This document shows, piece by piece, positions 52,981 to 62,825 of a DNA stretch of 64,000 bases. Numbering within the stretch: position 1 is the stretch's first letter; every line of letters starts with the position of its first letter. The stretch is from Acidobacteriota bacterium (GTDB lineage: Bacteria; Acidobacteriota; Terriglobia; Terriglobales; SCQP01), in assembly GCA_021818955.1 (NCBI GenBank), contig JAKASR010000003.1, positions 1-64,000 of the forward strand. Reading direction: 5' to 3'. A program made the position numbers and the translations under genes. The notes beneath the pieces were generated by a model, which worked only from the letters and a program-made list of their open reading frames with translations, had not been told where the DNA came from and did no database searches.

Positions 52981-53363
52981 CGGTGCACGCTTTTCATTGG
53001 GTTACCGCGCTTGGCGATCGAGAATGCCGGTTTTCCTCCAGCCGGAGCCGGCGCGGCCGCCTGTAGCCGTTGCAGCCGCTCCAGGTCGGAGCTAAAGATC
53101 CTGCGCAGCTCATGGCGCAAATAGGCGTACAGGCTGCGCAGACTGCCGCCTTCCGCCAGCCGGTAATAGACGCGATAGCCCTCGCGCCGGTCCAGCACCA
53201 GTCCGGAACGCCGCAAATAAATCAAATGGCGCGAGGCCGAGGCCTGTGGAATTTCCAGCGCCCGCTGCAAGTCGCAGCCGCAAAGCTCGCTGCGCAAAAG
53301 CAGATTCATAATGCGCAGGCGGGTCGGATCGGAAAGTCCGCGGAAGTAGTCTTCCAGGTTCAC
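52977..53363 (-). CDS. ArsR-family repressor of the export operon
   Basis: The product has 128 residues from a GTG at 53363 (an ATG at 53447 would add 28 residues without family support). The winged helix shows LSDPTRLRIMNLLLRSELCG, then IPQASASRHLIYLRRSGLV and REGYRVYYRL. The ELCGCDL block is like the metal-site motif ELCVCDL of ArsR/SmtB, with both Cys kept, so a soft metal or thiol-reactive signal is possible. The gene leads the operon, and the AT-rich stretch with ATGCAT at 53384-53395 just upstream may include its operator. Its stop overlaps the permease start. Confidence 0.85.
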   Translation of the reverse strand: MNLEDYFRGLSDPTRLRIMNLLLRSELCGCDLQRALEIPQASASRHLIYLRRSGLVLDRREGYRVYYRLAEGGSLRSLYAYLRHELRRIFSSDLERLQRLQAAAPAPAGGKPAFSIAKRGNPMKSVHR

Positions 53364-53565
53364 GCTTGAAGGCCTATATATATCTATGCATCTAAACCTC
53401 TGATCGATTCCGTGCGCGTGGTCATCGCCGGGCGTGACGGGCAGCATAAGACGTTAAGAACTCAGGATTCTCTCTCCTCTTTCTTCTGGCTTCTTCTGAC
53501 TGGTTGTTGTGTTCTCAGTGCCTTTATAGCTAAGGTAGGGAATGTCTTCGGGAGACCCTATAACC

Positions 53566-55149
53566 ATGCCGCCACGCCATTGCCGTTCCCATCGCTTTTC
53601 CCATCCTGCCGCGCTCGCTTTGCGCGCGCTGGTAATCGTCGCGGCTTCGGGTCGGTTGCTCGCCGCCCAATCCGCTCCCCCCTTGGCGGCGATTCGGGTG
53701 AATGCCCGGCGCCTGGGCGCCCGCATCCCAAAAGATTATTTGGGGTTCAGCAATGAAGTTTCCACCGCCGGCATGGGCTTGCCCCAGCCTTCGGCGCAGG
53801 CGTCGGGCAGCGCGCGCCTGCCCGCGGGCGTGCCGCCCGGCGCGCATCTGGTCTATGTCTTGGGCGAGCCCGGCGCGCCCAACTCCGGCTTTTTCCGCTT
53901 TATGCGCGATCTGGGCCCGGGCGTGCTGCGCCTGGGCGGCAATAGCCAGGACAACACCTGCTGGCGCTCCGCGCCTCATCCCGCCTGGTGTCACGGCGCC
54001 ATTACCCCCGGCCTGCTGCGGCTCTATGCCCGCTCCGCGCGCGCTTCCGGCTGGCGTCTGATCGTCGGCCTGAACCTCAAGCAGAACTCGCCGCGCTGGG
54101 CTTTGAGCGAAGCCGAAGCCATCGTCCAAAATATTCCGCGCTCCGAGATCCTCGGCCTGGAACTCGGCAACGAACCCAGCCTGTTTGCGGGCACCCCGGC
54201 GCGGCCGAAAACCTATTCGCCCGCCGATTACGTCCACGAGGCATTGGGCTATATCCGCGCCATCCGCTCGAATCCCTCCACCCGCAGCTTAAGCTTTGTC
54301 GGTCCCGCCGACTGCTGCCAATGGAACAACCCCGCCAGCCTGCGGCAGATTCTCGCCGGCATCGGACGTTATCTGACGCTGGTCTCGGTTCACAACTACC
54401 CCACCACCACCTGCGGGCAGCGCAATGTCAGCGCGCGGCAACTGCTTTCGCCGCGCCGCATGGCGCAGTTCGACCGGCTCTCGCGCCAGTTGGCCCGCGT
54501 CGCCCATAGCTATCATCTGCCCATCGCGCTGGCCGAAACCAATTCCGCTTCTTGCGGCGGCATGGCCGGCGTCAGCAATGCCTGGGCTTCCGCCGCCTGG
54601 GGGCTCGATTACCTTTTCTCGACCGCCCGCGACGGCTATACCCACATCAATTTTCATTTCAGCTATCGCGCCGGCGGCATCGGCAGCGCCTACAACCCCA
54701 TCGTGACCTATGGCTGGTACCGCGGCGGCCGCGAGCATTACCGCAATATTGCGCAGCCGCTCTATTACGCCATGTACATGTTCTCCCGCTACGCCAGCGG
54801 GGAGCGTTTTCTTCCGGCGACGATTTCCACCGCTCGCCGGATCGATGCGTTTGCCACCACCCGCTGCGCCACTTGTCCAGTGCACGTTTTTGTCATCAAC
54901 GCGGCGGCTACCGCCGCCGGCCGCGTCGTCGTGCACGTCACCGGACGCGGCGGCTCGGCTTCGCTGCTGGCCCTGCGCGCCCCGGCGCTCGATTCGCTGG
55001 CCGCGAAAGTGCGCTTGGGCGGGCGCAAGTTCGACTCCGCCGGAAGGATTGCCACTCCGCGGTCTCGCCGCCTTGCCCGCGGCCCGAATGGGGCCTATGC
55101 CTTTTCCCTGCCCCGCGCCACCGCCGTCGTGCTCACGATCCGGCGTTAA
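53566..55149 (+). CDS. Secreted GH79-like glycoside hydrolase
   Basis: The product has 527 residues from the ATG at 53566, which opens a signal peptide ending near AAQSA. The (beta/alpha)8 domain shows LRLGGNSQDNTCW near 130, LGLELGNEPSLF with the acid/base Glu near 205, and IALAETNSASCGG with the nucleophile Glu near 325. A beta-sandwich tail follows from about 430. This plan fits clan GH-A family 79, whose members act on glucuronides (beta-glucuronidase, heparanase). The substrate is not certain. An upstream ATG at 53542 is also possible. It is divergent from the ArsR operon. Confidence 0.75.
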   Translation: MPPRHCRSHRFSHPAALALRALVIVAASGRLLAAQSAPPLAAIRVNARRLGARIPKDYLGFSNEVSTAGMGLPQPSAQASGSARLPAGVPPGAHLVYVLGEPGAPNSGFFRFMRDLGPGVLRLGGNSQDNTCWRSAPHPAWCHGAITPGLLRLYARSARASGWRLIVGLNLKQNSPRWALSEAEAIVQNIPRSEILGLELGNEPSLFAGTPARPKTYSPADYVHEALGYIRAIRSNPSTRSLSFVGPADCCQWNNPASLRQILAGIGRYLTLVSVHNYPTTTCGQRNVSARQLLSPRRMAQFDRLSRQLARVAHSYHLPIALAETNSASCGGMAGVSNAWASAAWGLDYLFSTARDGYTHINFHFSYRAGGIGSAYNPIVTYGWYRGGREHYRNIAQPLYYAMYMFSRYASGERFLPATISTARRIDAFATTRCATCPVHVFVINAAATAAGRVVVHVTGRGGSASLLALRAPALDSLAAKVRLGGRKFDSAGRIATPRSRRLARGPNGAYAFSLPRATAVVLTIRR

Positions 55150-55221
55150 AAGAATAGGGCCGGGCCAATGGTTTTGGCTCGTCTTAGCCCGTTTTAGTTT
55201 GCGCCTGGAAGCTCGCCCACT

Positions 55222-57348
55222 TCAGTGCTGCACTGGCGGCGCCGCGCTCGGCGCGATTTGCAGCATCAGTTGCCGGTTCTCGTCCCGGCGCACCGCATGC
55301 CAGAAATGCCTGAAGGCCGGATATTCCGCCGCTGGCAGCTTGAGCACATTCACCGTCAGGTTCCGTACGAGTTGCAATTCCGGCCCCTGGGCGGTCGTTT
55401 TCCAGCCGATATGACTGCTATAAACCAGCGCCGGAGGCTGTGGCGCGGGACTTCCGGGCAGGCGCAGGCTGAGATGCTGGTCGGGTGGCAGGCTCGTTCC
55501 CGGCGGCAGGCGGAGATTGTCGGCCAGATGGATGTGGTAGTAATCCGAGATGGAGCGTTCGTAGCTTAGCCGGACGGGATACTGGCGCGCGTGATTTTCA
55601 TGCAACCGGGGAGCACTCAGCGGCAATAGCCAGGGCTGCAGCATGGCCGTGTTCCCGCTGATTTGGAGATAGGGAGAAAACTGCAGCGCGTAACTCAACA
55701 CCACCGTTCCCTGCTGGTTTTGCCCCTTCCAACCTTCAACTTGTGCGCCCGGAATCACCCGGTTCAGCCGGTCATTCAACAGGCGCGAACGGCGTTCCGG
55801 CTGCATATGGATCATCTCGATGCCGCGATTGGCGTAGCTGCCATTGCGGATTTCCTCGAAAGTTCCCTGCAGCGAGCCGTCGGCTTGCATCATCAGGTTG
55901 CCGTCGCGCAGATTGCGATTGAGCGTGGCCGGCAGCACCGGCAACGGCACCAGCAGGCTGCCGGCGCGGCGCACCAGCAGCGCCTGGCCGCCTTGTTCGC
56001 TGGTGGGCAGCCATCCCCAGGGCGTGTCGTCGTAGGTGGGATCGAAAAACAGCATCCGGCCGGCACCGGCGGTGTTTTCTACGGCATAAAGCCCGTCCGT
56101 GGGCAGGCTCTGCGGCCAATCGATCGCGACAATGGCGTGATCGAATTGCTGCAGGCTGGCCGGATCGCTGTCCACGTTGCCGCGCGCATGGTTCAGCAGC
56201 ACATAATGCGCCTTGACATGCAATCCGCGCAATAACGACATCAGCAGCGTGGCCTTGTCCTTGCAATCTCCATAGGAATGGGCATAAACCTCGGCCGCCG
56301 GGTGCGGCCGATACCCGCCGATCTTGCCGATATCGATTGAAACATAGCGGATCTGGTGTTGCACGTATTGCGCCAGCGCCTGCACTTTGCCGGGCAGGCT
56401 GGTTTGTCCACGGGTTAGCGTATCGACGGCCGCGCTGATGGCCGGGTCGGGCTGGCGCAGCCCGGTGGTCAATTGTGAATACCATTGGCCCACCGCCGGC
56501 CAGCTTACCGGCGACAGCGCCTGCATCGGATGCGGCGGGATGAAGGTCAGGCTGAGACTGCCCGCGACGGCGGTCGGCGGGGGCATGAGCGGTTCCGAGC
56601 GCACCGCCGGCACCTGCCGCAAGTCCCAGAGCAGGCTGCCATCGGCCTGGCGCTGGGGCGCCTGCGCCGTCCAGTTCCGCCAGCGTGCCTTGTATTCCCA
56701 GCCGGACGGCAGCGTGAGCGCCAGGCGGTCGTCCAGTACCGGCACATCCTGTTGAAAGCTCCAATCATGCTCCAGGATCTCCGGTTGCTGCCGGTCGCGG
56801 ATGTCGTAGGCGATCACCGCTCCGGGCTGCGGATCGGGCAGCTCCTGCACCAACGAGAAGCTGTCCGTATAGCCGGGATCCTCTACGTCGGCATTGACCA
56901 TAACCGCCTGCTTGCGGCGTAATTGCACCGTCTTGCCCTCCGCCGGCACCTCCCAGGCTCGAAAGCGGCGGATATGTTCGGCCGGGGATTCATAGATTAC
57001 ATAGTTGGCCAGGTCTCTCCCTTGCGGACGCATTATCCGGTAAACCAGCCGGTAGCGGCCGCGTATATGGCCGTTGCGGCGCACCCGCAGCCAGGTTTCC
57101 CGCAAGAGCAGCACGCCGCGCGGATGCCGTTTCAGCAAATTCGGTTCCAAGCCCGCTATTTCGAATGCGCTCGCCCCGGCCGGCGTTTTTCTGTCCGCCA
57201 GAACGATAGGCGCTTGCTTCCCTTTCCGCGGCAGGAGATAGGGCTTAAGCCAGTCCGGAGGATGCGGCGCGCCCATGGCGGCGGCTTCCGCCAGCGCCAT
57301 AGCCAGCAATAAATTCCGACCGCGGCGCAACAGCTTTCCCCCGTTCAT
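55222..57348 (-). CDS. DUF3857 protein with intact transglutaminase-like triad
   Basis: The product has 708 residues from the ATG at 57348, which overlaps the stop of the upstream gene (ATGA), so the two are translated together. A signal peptide (LLLAMALAEAAAMGAP) comes first, then a DUF3857 domain at about 75-290 and a transglutaminase-like domain at about 310-450. The triad is complete: Cys in YGDCKDKATLL near 361, His in FDHAIVAI near 404 and Asp in FFDPTYDD near 435. The last 250 residues form a beta-rich C-terminal domain. Activity could be peptide cleavage or cross-linking in the periplasm; known members have no proven substrate. Confidence 0.85.
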   Translation of the reverse strand: MNGGKLLRRGRNLLLAMALAEAAAMGAPHPPDWLKPYLLPRKGKQAPIVLADRKTPAGASAFEIAGLEPNLLKRHPRGVLLLRETWLRVRRNGHIRGRYRLVYRIMRPQGRDLANYVIYESPAEHIRRFRAWEVPAEGKTVQLRRKQAVMVNADVEDPGYTDSFSLVQELPDPQPGAVIAYDIRDRQQPEILEHDWSFQQDVPVLDDRLALTLPSGWEYKARWRNWTAQAPQRQADGSLLWDLRQVPAVRSEPLMPPPTAVAGSLSLTFIPPHPMQALSPVSWPAVGQWYSQLTTGLRQPDPAISAAVDTLTRGQTSLPGKVQALAQYVQHQIRYVSIDIGKIGGYRPHPAAEVYAHSYGDCKDKATLLMSLLRGLHVKAHYVLLNHARGNVDSDPASLQQFDHAIVAIDWPQSLPTDGLYAVENTAGAGRMLFFDPTYDDTPWGWLPTSEQGGQALLVRRAGSLLVPLPVLPATLNRNLRDGNLMMQADGSLQGTFEEIRNGSYANRGIEMIHMQPERRSRLLNDRLNRVIPGAQVEGWKGQNQQGTVVLSYALQFSPYLQISGNTAMLQPWLLPLSAPRLHENHARQYPVRLSYERSISDYYHIHLADNLRLPPGTSLPPDQHLSLRLPGSPAPQPPALVYSSHIGWKTTAQGPELQLVRNLTVNVLKLPAAEYPAFRHFWHAVRRDENRQLMLQIAPSAAPPVQH

Positions 57349-59354
57349 TGGACCTGCAATCTGGCCATCGGCGATTGCATTATGGCGATGCGCTGGCGAT
57401 CGCTCTGCATCGTGGCCGTAAAGAAGTTCTTGACGATGCCATAAAACTTCACCGGCACCGATTCGGCATTCAGCCGCAATCGCCGTTTTATCGTCAGCCA
57501 CTGGCCCTGTGGCGTGGTTTGCACGCTGGCTTGTTCCTGAAAGCCCAGCGCCGCCGATTGCTGCCCCGGCGGGGGAATCAGCAGCGGGGCTGGCAGGCTG
57601 CCCACCTTGGCGCCGGGCGGCAACTGCATCCGGATCGTATCCTGGTGAATGTAGGGGTAATGGAAATAGATCGGCTGGATGCGGCGGTTAGCCACCAATG
57701 CGGGCGCGCGGCCGGCGTTCATGATGTCTTGCGGCCACAGGATCGAAGACGAGTTCATCGGCAGTTTGACCTTCCAGCTCACGGCCAGCCGCGGCGCGCC
57801 CACCTCCCAGCCCCGGCTGGTGCCGGCCTGAATCCGGGCATTATCCGGCAGCCAACTGCGCGCCAGCCGGTCCATTTCTTTTTGCCGTCCGGCGGCGTCC
57901 CGATGCCGCAGCCGGTCGCGCCAGTTCAGGGCCAACAGGCCGTAATAGCTGACGCTCAGAGTTCCCTGCCAACCGCCGCCGGCGCCGGTTTTCGCGGCTT
58001 GCCAATTCAGCACCAGGCGCCGCTGCCGCATTGCGTCGTGCGGCGGTTGAAACGGAATGGCGACAAACTGCCCGCCCTTGCGCTTGGCGGCCAGCCCGAT
58101 CACGTTGTCCTCGTACCAGAGCAGGATTCCGTATGGGCATCCCGCCGCCGGATCGAGATAGATTGTTTTATTGCCGGCCTGCGCCATGACCAGATCGTTT
58201 TCGAGTTGATACGACTCGGGCCAGGATTGGATAAAACCTAACTGGTCGCGCCGGCCGCTGCGCACCCACCAAGCCGGAATGCCGGCGGCGCGCAGTAGCC
58301 CCACCAGCGTCAAGTTCAAATCCGTCCCATAGCCGTAGCCGCGCTTGAGCACGTCTTGGGCCGATTTGTTTTCCTTCGGCGAAGCCACGTCGTTTTCCAA
58401 ATATAAGTTTTTGATCCGCAGCACCCGGGCATAAATGGCTTGTAATTTCTCATCCGGCGTGCCGCTCAGGTTCACGCCCGCCAGCCAGCGCCGCAGTTTC
58501 TTGGGATTGCCGATAAAATGATGAGCATAATTGCCGTATTGCTTCGACAGTTGCTTCCAGTAGGTTTTTGCGTTCCGTAAGCCAAACGGCCGGGTGGAAT
58601 AGATAAATTCCACGCTCTTGCGGGTCAGCACCTTGGGCGGCGCAAACGGCTCGTCCGGCAGCGGCGGAACGTTTTTCAGCTCGAGCGTGTACTCGTAACC
58701 TTTCTTCACCGGGTGCTCGTCTTTTCGGAGTCCCAGCATCAGCATGCGGAAGTTGTAGTTGTGATTGGGAATCAGCGTGTAATCCTCGCGCCGGATGTAC
58801 AGGCGGCCTTGCAGATGCCAGGTGGTATCCGGCAGCAGCGTATAGGTCTCGATGAACCCGGCATCGTCCTGGATTCCGCCCCCATTCAAGCCAATCGTGT
58901 AGCGGTAGTCGAGAATGCTGCCCACACGCGCTTGCGGTAAATCGAATTCCAGCGTCTTCACCTGCAGGTTCCCGGCCTTGACCATCACCGATTTCCGCAC
59001 TTTTCCCGTAAACGGCACGATCGTGCCATCCGGCTCGATGGTCCGCCCCTCGATGTCGGAAACGGTCATGCTGTTGTGCCGGTACGGCACCTGCACCGTG
59101 GCCTCGGAAAGACCCGCGGATCGTAGAATCTTGATGCGGAAGAAATACCGGGTCCGATTGCTGGAGTTATTACAATAAACTTGTTTTTCGAGTATGACCG
59201 CGGCCGCTCCCGGCGCCTCCGGCGGGGCCGTGAATTGCCGCTCCGCCGCGCTGATTGCCGGCCAGCCCGCCCATGCCGGCAAGCTCATAAGCAATTCGGC
59301 CAAGACCGGCAAGACCAGATAATGGAGTTTCCGGAGTGTATCCCTATATTTCAA
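57345..59354 (-). CDS. DUF3857 protein with degenerate transglutaminase-like domain
   Basis: The product has 669 residues and starts with TTG at 59354, supported by GGGAGGGGA six bases upstream. A signal peptide ends near LPAWAG. The DUF3857 domain spans about 70-270 (VPYRHNSMTVSDIEGRTIEP). The transglutaminase-like part reads RGYGYGTDLNLTLVGLLRAA, where the usual GDCKD Cys is Thr near residue 340. The His position reads NDLVMAQ in place of NHxxV, while the Asp stays in YLDPA. Two of three catalytic residues are therefore gone, and a binding role is likely. It leads a two-gene operon with the intact paralogue at 55222-57348. Confidence 0.85.
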   Translation of the reverse strand: MKYRDTLRKLHYLVLPVLAELLMSLPAWAGWPAISAAERQFTAPPEAPGAAAVILEKQVYCNNSSNRTRYFFRIKILRSAGLSEATVQVPYRHNSMTVSDIEGRTIEPDGTIVPFTGKVRKSVMVKAGNLQVKTLEFDLPQARVGSILDYRYTIGLNGGGIQDDAGFIETYTLLPDTTWHLQGRLYIRREDYTLIPNHNYNFRMLMLGLRKDEHPVKKGYEYTLELKNVPPLPDEPFAPPKVLTRKSVEFIYSTRPFGLRNAKTYWKQLSKQYGNYAHHFIGNPKKLRRWLAGVNLSGTPDEKLQAIYARVLRIKNLYLENDVASPKENKSAQDVLKRGYGYGTDLNLTLVGLLRAAGIPAWWVRSGRRDQLGFIQSWPESYQLENDLVMAQAGNKTIYLDPAAGCPYGILLWYEDNVIGLAAKRKGGQFVAIPFQPPHDAMRQRRLVLNWQAAKTGAGGGWQGTLSVSYYGLLALNWRDRLRHRDAAGRQKEMDRLARSWLPDNARIQAGTSRGWEVGAPRLAVSWKVKLPMNSSSILWPQDIMNAGRAPALVANRRIQPIYFHYPYIHQDTIRMQLPPGAKVGSLPAPLLIPPPGQQSAALGFQEQASVQTTPQGQWLTIKRRLRLNAESVPVKFYGIVKNFFTATMQSDRQRIAIMQSPMARLQVQ

Positions 59355-59590
59355 AGTCCCCTCCCACAGTGACCCTAAGCGCCGCCATTATACACCGTAC
59401 GTAAAAATACACCATTATTTATTTTTCATCTTTCGCCTTTACCTTGTTTAAATTTAATACTTTTATTGTCAAGGCTATAGCTTATAGTCCCTAATATCGT
59501 ACTTTAGATCCTAGCGGCCACCTTTTTGGGTTAACTTTACGCTTGCAGTAATTACTGTGTCTTCCGCCCCCTGGTTTCTGTCTCGTGGTT

Positions 59591-61555
59591 TTAGCTTTCT
59601 TTCAGCCGCAGCACCGTGATGGAATCGGCCGGCAAGGTGTAGTTGAAAACCGGCTTGATGCCGCCAAACGTCCGGCGTTTGGGAACGACGTTGCGGCGAT
59701 GGGAAATGGAGTTGGTGGCGTCCGGCGGGGCAGCCAGCGTGATTGCGAGGCCCGTCGCCTTCAAGCGGCGCGTTCCGGTAATTCGGATGCGCAGCGGCTG
59801 CGCCGCCGCATGCGGGTTCACCAACTTCACAAATATCGTTTTCGTCCGGCTGTCTTTCGTCACCGATCCATACAGGTTGGGATCGGGCAGGTCGGCCTGC
59901 AAAATCTGGTCGCCGAAATTGCGGCTGAACATGCGGATGGCGTAATAGCTGGGCGATCCGAACACGTGCAGCGCGTCGTAGCCGATCAGGTTCGGGCGCC
60001 ATTGCCGCATCCCCGGGCTTACATTGACCAGCATCGGCGCGTACGCGTTCATCTTGACGATATCGGAATTGCGCTCCATGCCGGTCATCCAGGCCGCGTC
60101 GGCCAGCGCGCTTTTCATGCTGGGCGTAGGCGGCTGGGTGCGCGAACGCCGGTCCCAGGGCGGATACGAGGTATCGTACGAAGCCCATTCGCCCACGAAT
60201 ATCTGCGGGCCTTTGCGCAGGTAATAGTCAAAATGCGCGGCATCGGTGAGAAAGGCGCGCGCGGATGCGTAATAATGCTCGTCCACCATCGCGGGACGAT
60301 CCTTGCGAATCGCCGCCCATTGGCCGGCTTCCGTGCCCAGGGTCGAAATGCAGACCAGGTTCGGATACCGGGCTTGGATCGCCTGGCGGAATTGGGCAAA
60401 CCGCGCCGCATAGCTGTGCGAGCGGTCGAAGAAATCCTCATTGCCAATCTCGACGTAATGCAGGGGAAACGGCCGCGGATGCCCATCGCGCGCGCGCATG
60501 GCGCCCCACTGGCTCGCCACCGGGCCCATGACATACTCGATTTCGTCCAGCGCATCCCGCACATAGGGCTCAAGCTTCGGCCCCGGCGGAATATGCTGTT
60601 GTTGGAGCGAATAGCCAGCGTACACCGCCAGCACCGGCTGGGCGTGCAGGTCTTCCGCCCAGCGCAGAAATTCCAATAACCCCATTCCATCGGTCGAATA
60701 GTAACCCCATGGGCTCCAATGCCCGGGGCGGTCGCGCAGCGGGCCGATGGTCTGTTTCCACTTGAAACGCTGGGCGATCGTGTTGCCTTCCAAGTAATTG
60801 CCTCCCGGGAAGCGCAAAAATTTGGGATGCATCGCCACCAGCATGCGCATCAGGTCGGGGCGAAAGCCGTTCGGCTGGTTATGCCAGGTGGGCGGGAAAA
60901 GCGACACCAGGCTGAGCCAGACGGTCGCGGGCTGATGCAAGGCGAGCACAAAGCGCGCCTGCGCCGTCTCCGGCACATTGCCCGTGGTCAGTTCGGTGCG
61001 GTATTTCCGCCACTCCGGCGTCAGCCCGCTCACTCGATTGCGCGCATATACCGTGCGCCCGTCAGCGCTTTGGATCGAAACTTCGACCGGCCCATGAAAG
61101 CCCGCCGCCGCTTTGGCGTAAAACGAAACCCGGTAGCGCGTATGCGGCTTGACCGGAATGCCGCCATAGCCATCATTGGCGATGCCGGCCGGGTGCACCC
61201 CGCTGGCGTGCGTAACTTGCAGCCGCAGGCTGGTGGGAATGGCGCGGTCGAGCGGCTGGCCGGGATCGAGCTCGATCCGCGCCGCGGCGCCGCCGCCAAC
61301 GACCGCCGTCCAATCCGCCGGCTTTTTTTTATCGTTGAGAAAGGCCCGGTTTTGAATCAACTCGGCATATAAGCCGCCGTCGTAGCTGTGGTTGATTTCC
61401 TCCGTCATCAGCCCATAAAAAATCGGGCTGGCGGGGGCAACGGCCTGGCCGGCATGAATCGTGAGCGTGGGGATCTGCGCGCTCGCGGAAAACATGAACC
61501 CCCAGCCCGCGGTTAACGTGACCGCGGATAAAGCGCATCGCCATAAGTTACGCAT
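59591..61555 (-). CDS. Secreted GH51 alpha-L-arabinofuranosidase
   Basis: The product has 654 residues with a signal peptide ending near FSASAQ. Residues ~30-180 include the family start (IFYGLMTEEINHSYDGGLYA) and a jelly-roll insert of CBM4/9 type. The catalytic barrel shows LRFPGGNYLEGN near 248, HYVEIGNEDFFDRSHSY with the acid/base Glu near 370 and QIFVGEWASYDT with the nucleophile Glu near 455. The C-terminal beta domain follows. The enzyme removes arabinofuranose from plant polysaccharides such as arabinan or arabinoxylan. It is divergent from the Gfo/Idh/MocA gene. Confidence 0.9.
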   Translation of the reverse strand: MRNLWRCALSAVTLTAGWGFMFSASAQIPTLTIHAGQAVAPASPIFYGLMTEEINHSYDGGLYAELIQNRAFLNDKKKPADWTAVVGGGAAARIELDPGQPLDRAIPTSLRLQVTHASGVHPAGIANDGYGGIPVKPHTRYRVSFYAKAAAGFHGPVEVSIQSADGRTVYARNRVSGLTPEWRKYRTELTTGNVPETAQARFVLALHQPATVWLSLVSLFPPTWHNQPNGFRPDLMRMLVAMHPKFLRFPGGNYLEGNTIAQRFKWKQTIGPLRDRPGHWSPWGYYSTDGMGLLEFLRWAEDLHAQPVLAVYAGYSLQQQHIPPGPKLEPYVRDALDEIEYVMGPVASQWGAMRARDGHPRPFPLHYVEIGNEDFFDRSHSYAARFAQFRQAIQARYPNLVCISTLGTEAGQWAAIRKDRPAMVDEHYYASARAFLTDAAHFDYYLRKGPQIFVGEWASYDTSYPPWDRRSRTQPPTPSMKSALADAAWMTGMERNSDIVKMNAYAPMLVNVSPGMRQWRPNLIGYDALHVFGSPSYYAIRMFSRNFGDQILQADLPDPNLYGSVTKDSRTKTIFVKLVNPHAAAQPLRIRITGTRRLKATGLAITLAAPPDATNSISHRRNVVPKRRTFGGIKPVFNYTLPADSITVLRLKES

Positions 61556-61699
61556 TCAAGCCTCCGTTCAGCGATTATAGCCAGACTTAACATCCGCATG
61601 CCGCATTTAAGCTTTCGGCTCCTTCATTCTTCATTTCCCGCAGGCGACGGGGGAGCGGCAGTTGGAAGCTAAGGCTTGATCGCTGGTAGCATCAATGCC

Positions 61700-62809
61700 A
61701 TGCATCCTCTTTCCCGGCGCGACTTTCTGGCCGGCTCGGTGGCGGCGCTCGCCGCCGCCCGCATCCAGCCGGCAACGGCTTCCTCCAAAACCATCGGCTA
61801 TTGCATTGTCGGCCTGGGCCGGGTCTCGATCGGATACTTTCTGCCCGGCCTGAAATACGCGCCCAGCGCCCGCCCGGTCGCCATCGTCAGCCGCGACCCG
61901 CGCATCGCCGCCATCATTGCCCGCCGCTACGGCATCGCGCCGCGCCACATTTACGGCTATGCCGATTTCGACCGCATCGCCGATAACCGCGAGATCGACG
62001 CCGTCTATATCGCCCTGCCCAACGCCTTGCATGCCGAGTACACCATCCGCGCGGCGCGCGCCGGCAAGCATGTGCTGTGTGAAAAACCGATGTCCGCCCA
62101 GGTGGAACAGGCCGAGCGGATGGTTGCCGCCTGCCGTTCCGCCGGCCGCAAACTGATGATCGCCTATCGCTGCCAATATGAGCCGGCGACGTTGCGCGCC
62201 CGCCAACTGGTGCGCGCCGGCCGCCTCGGCCGCCCGCTGGTCATCACCGCCCGTTTTGGCTTCGATATCTCGCCCAGCTTCCGCCTGATGGGCGAAACCC
62301 GGCCCGAATGGCGGCTGCAACGCGCCCTGGCCGGCGGCGGCCCGCTCATGGATGTCGGCATCTATTGCCTCAACGCCAGCCGCTTTATCACCGGCCAGGA
62401 GCCGGCGGGGATACAGGCGGAAAGCTCAAGCCAGCCCGGCGACCCCCGCTTTCGCCAGGTCGAAGAGAACCTGGCCTGGAGCATGCGCTTCCCTTCCGGC
62501 CTGGCCGCCGCCTGCGCCACCAGTTATGGCGTTTCCCTGGGCGAGAGTTTTGAGCTGTCCGGCTCCCGCAATGCCAGCTTGCGCATGGACCCGGCATACG
62601 GATATGCCAGCCACCGCCTGCAAGTTACCGGCGGCGGGGCGCCGCTCGACTTCCAGCCCGATTTTTCCGGACACCGCCAGTTCGGCGCCGAAGCCGAGCA
62701 TTTCGCCCGCTGCATCCTCGAAAATCGCACGCCCCGCTCGCCCGGCGAAGAAGGGCTGCGCGATATGCGCCTGATCGCCCGCATCTATGCCGCCGCCCGG
62801 CGCACTTAA
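61700..62809 (+). CDS. Tat-exported Gfo/Idh/MocA-family oxidoreductase
   Basis: The product has 369 residues from the ATG at 61700. It opens with a twin-arginine signal (LSRRDFLAGSVAALAAA), so the folded protein with bound cofactor should go to the periplasm. The NAD(P) fold shows YCIVGLGRVSIGYFLPGL. The family block is VYIALPNALHAEYTIRAA then HVLCEKPMSA with the catalytic Lys, and GGGPLMDVGIYCLNASRF has the Asp and the Tyr in place of the more usual His. This plan is that of glucose-fructose oxidoreductase, which is also Tat-exported. The substrate here is open. Confidence 0.88.
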   Translation: MHPLSRRDFLAGSVAALAAARIQPATASSKTIGYCIVGLGRVSIGYFLPGLKYAPSARPVAIVSRDPRIAAIIARRYGIAPRHIYGYADFDRIADNREIDAVYIALPNALHAEYTIRAARAGKHVLCEKPMSAQVEQAERMVAACRSAGRKLMIAYRCQYEPATLRARQLVRAGRLGRPLVITARFGFDISPSFRLMGETRPEWRLQRALAGGGPLMDVGIYCLNASRFITGQEPAGIQAESSSQPGDPRFRQVEENLAWSMRFPSGLAAACATSYGVSLGESFELSGSRNASLRMDPAYGYASHRLQVTGGGAPLDFQPDFSGHRQFGAEAEHFARCILENRTPRSPGEEGLRDMRLIARIYAAARRT

Positions 62810-62825
62810 GCCTGGCGTTCAACTA

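Noticed and set aside
59585-60679. 364-codon plus-strand frame
   Set aside because: Antisense of the GH51 gene including its active-site blocks.
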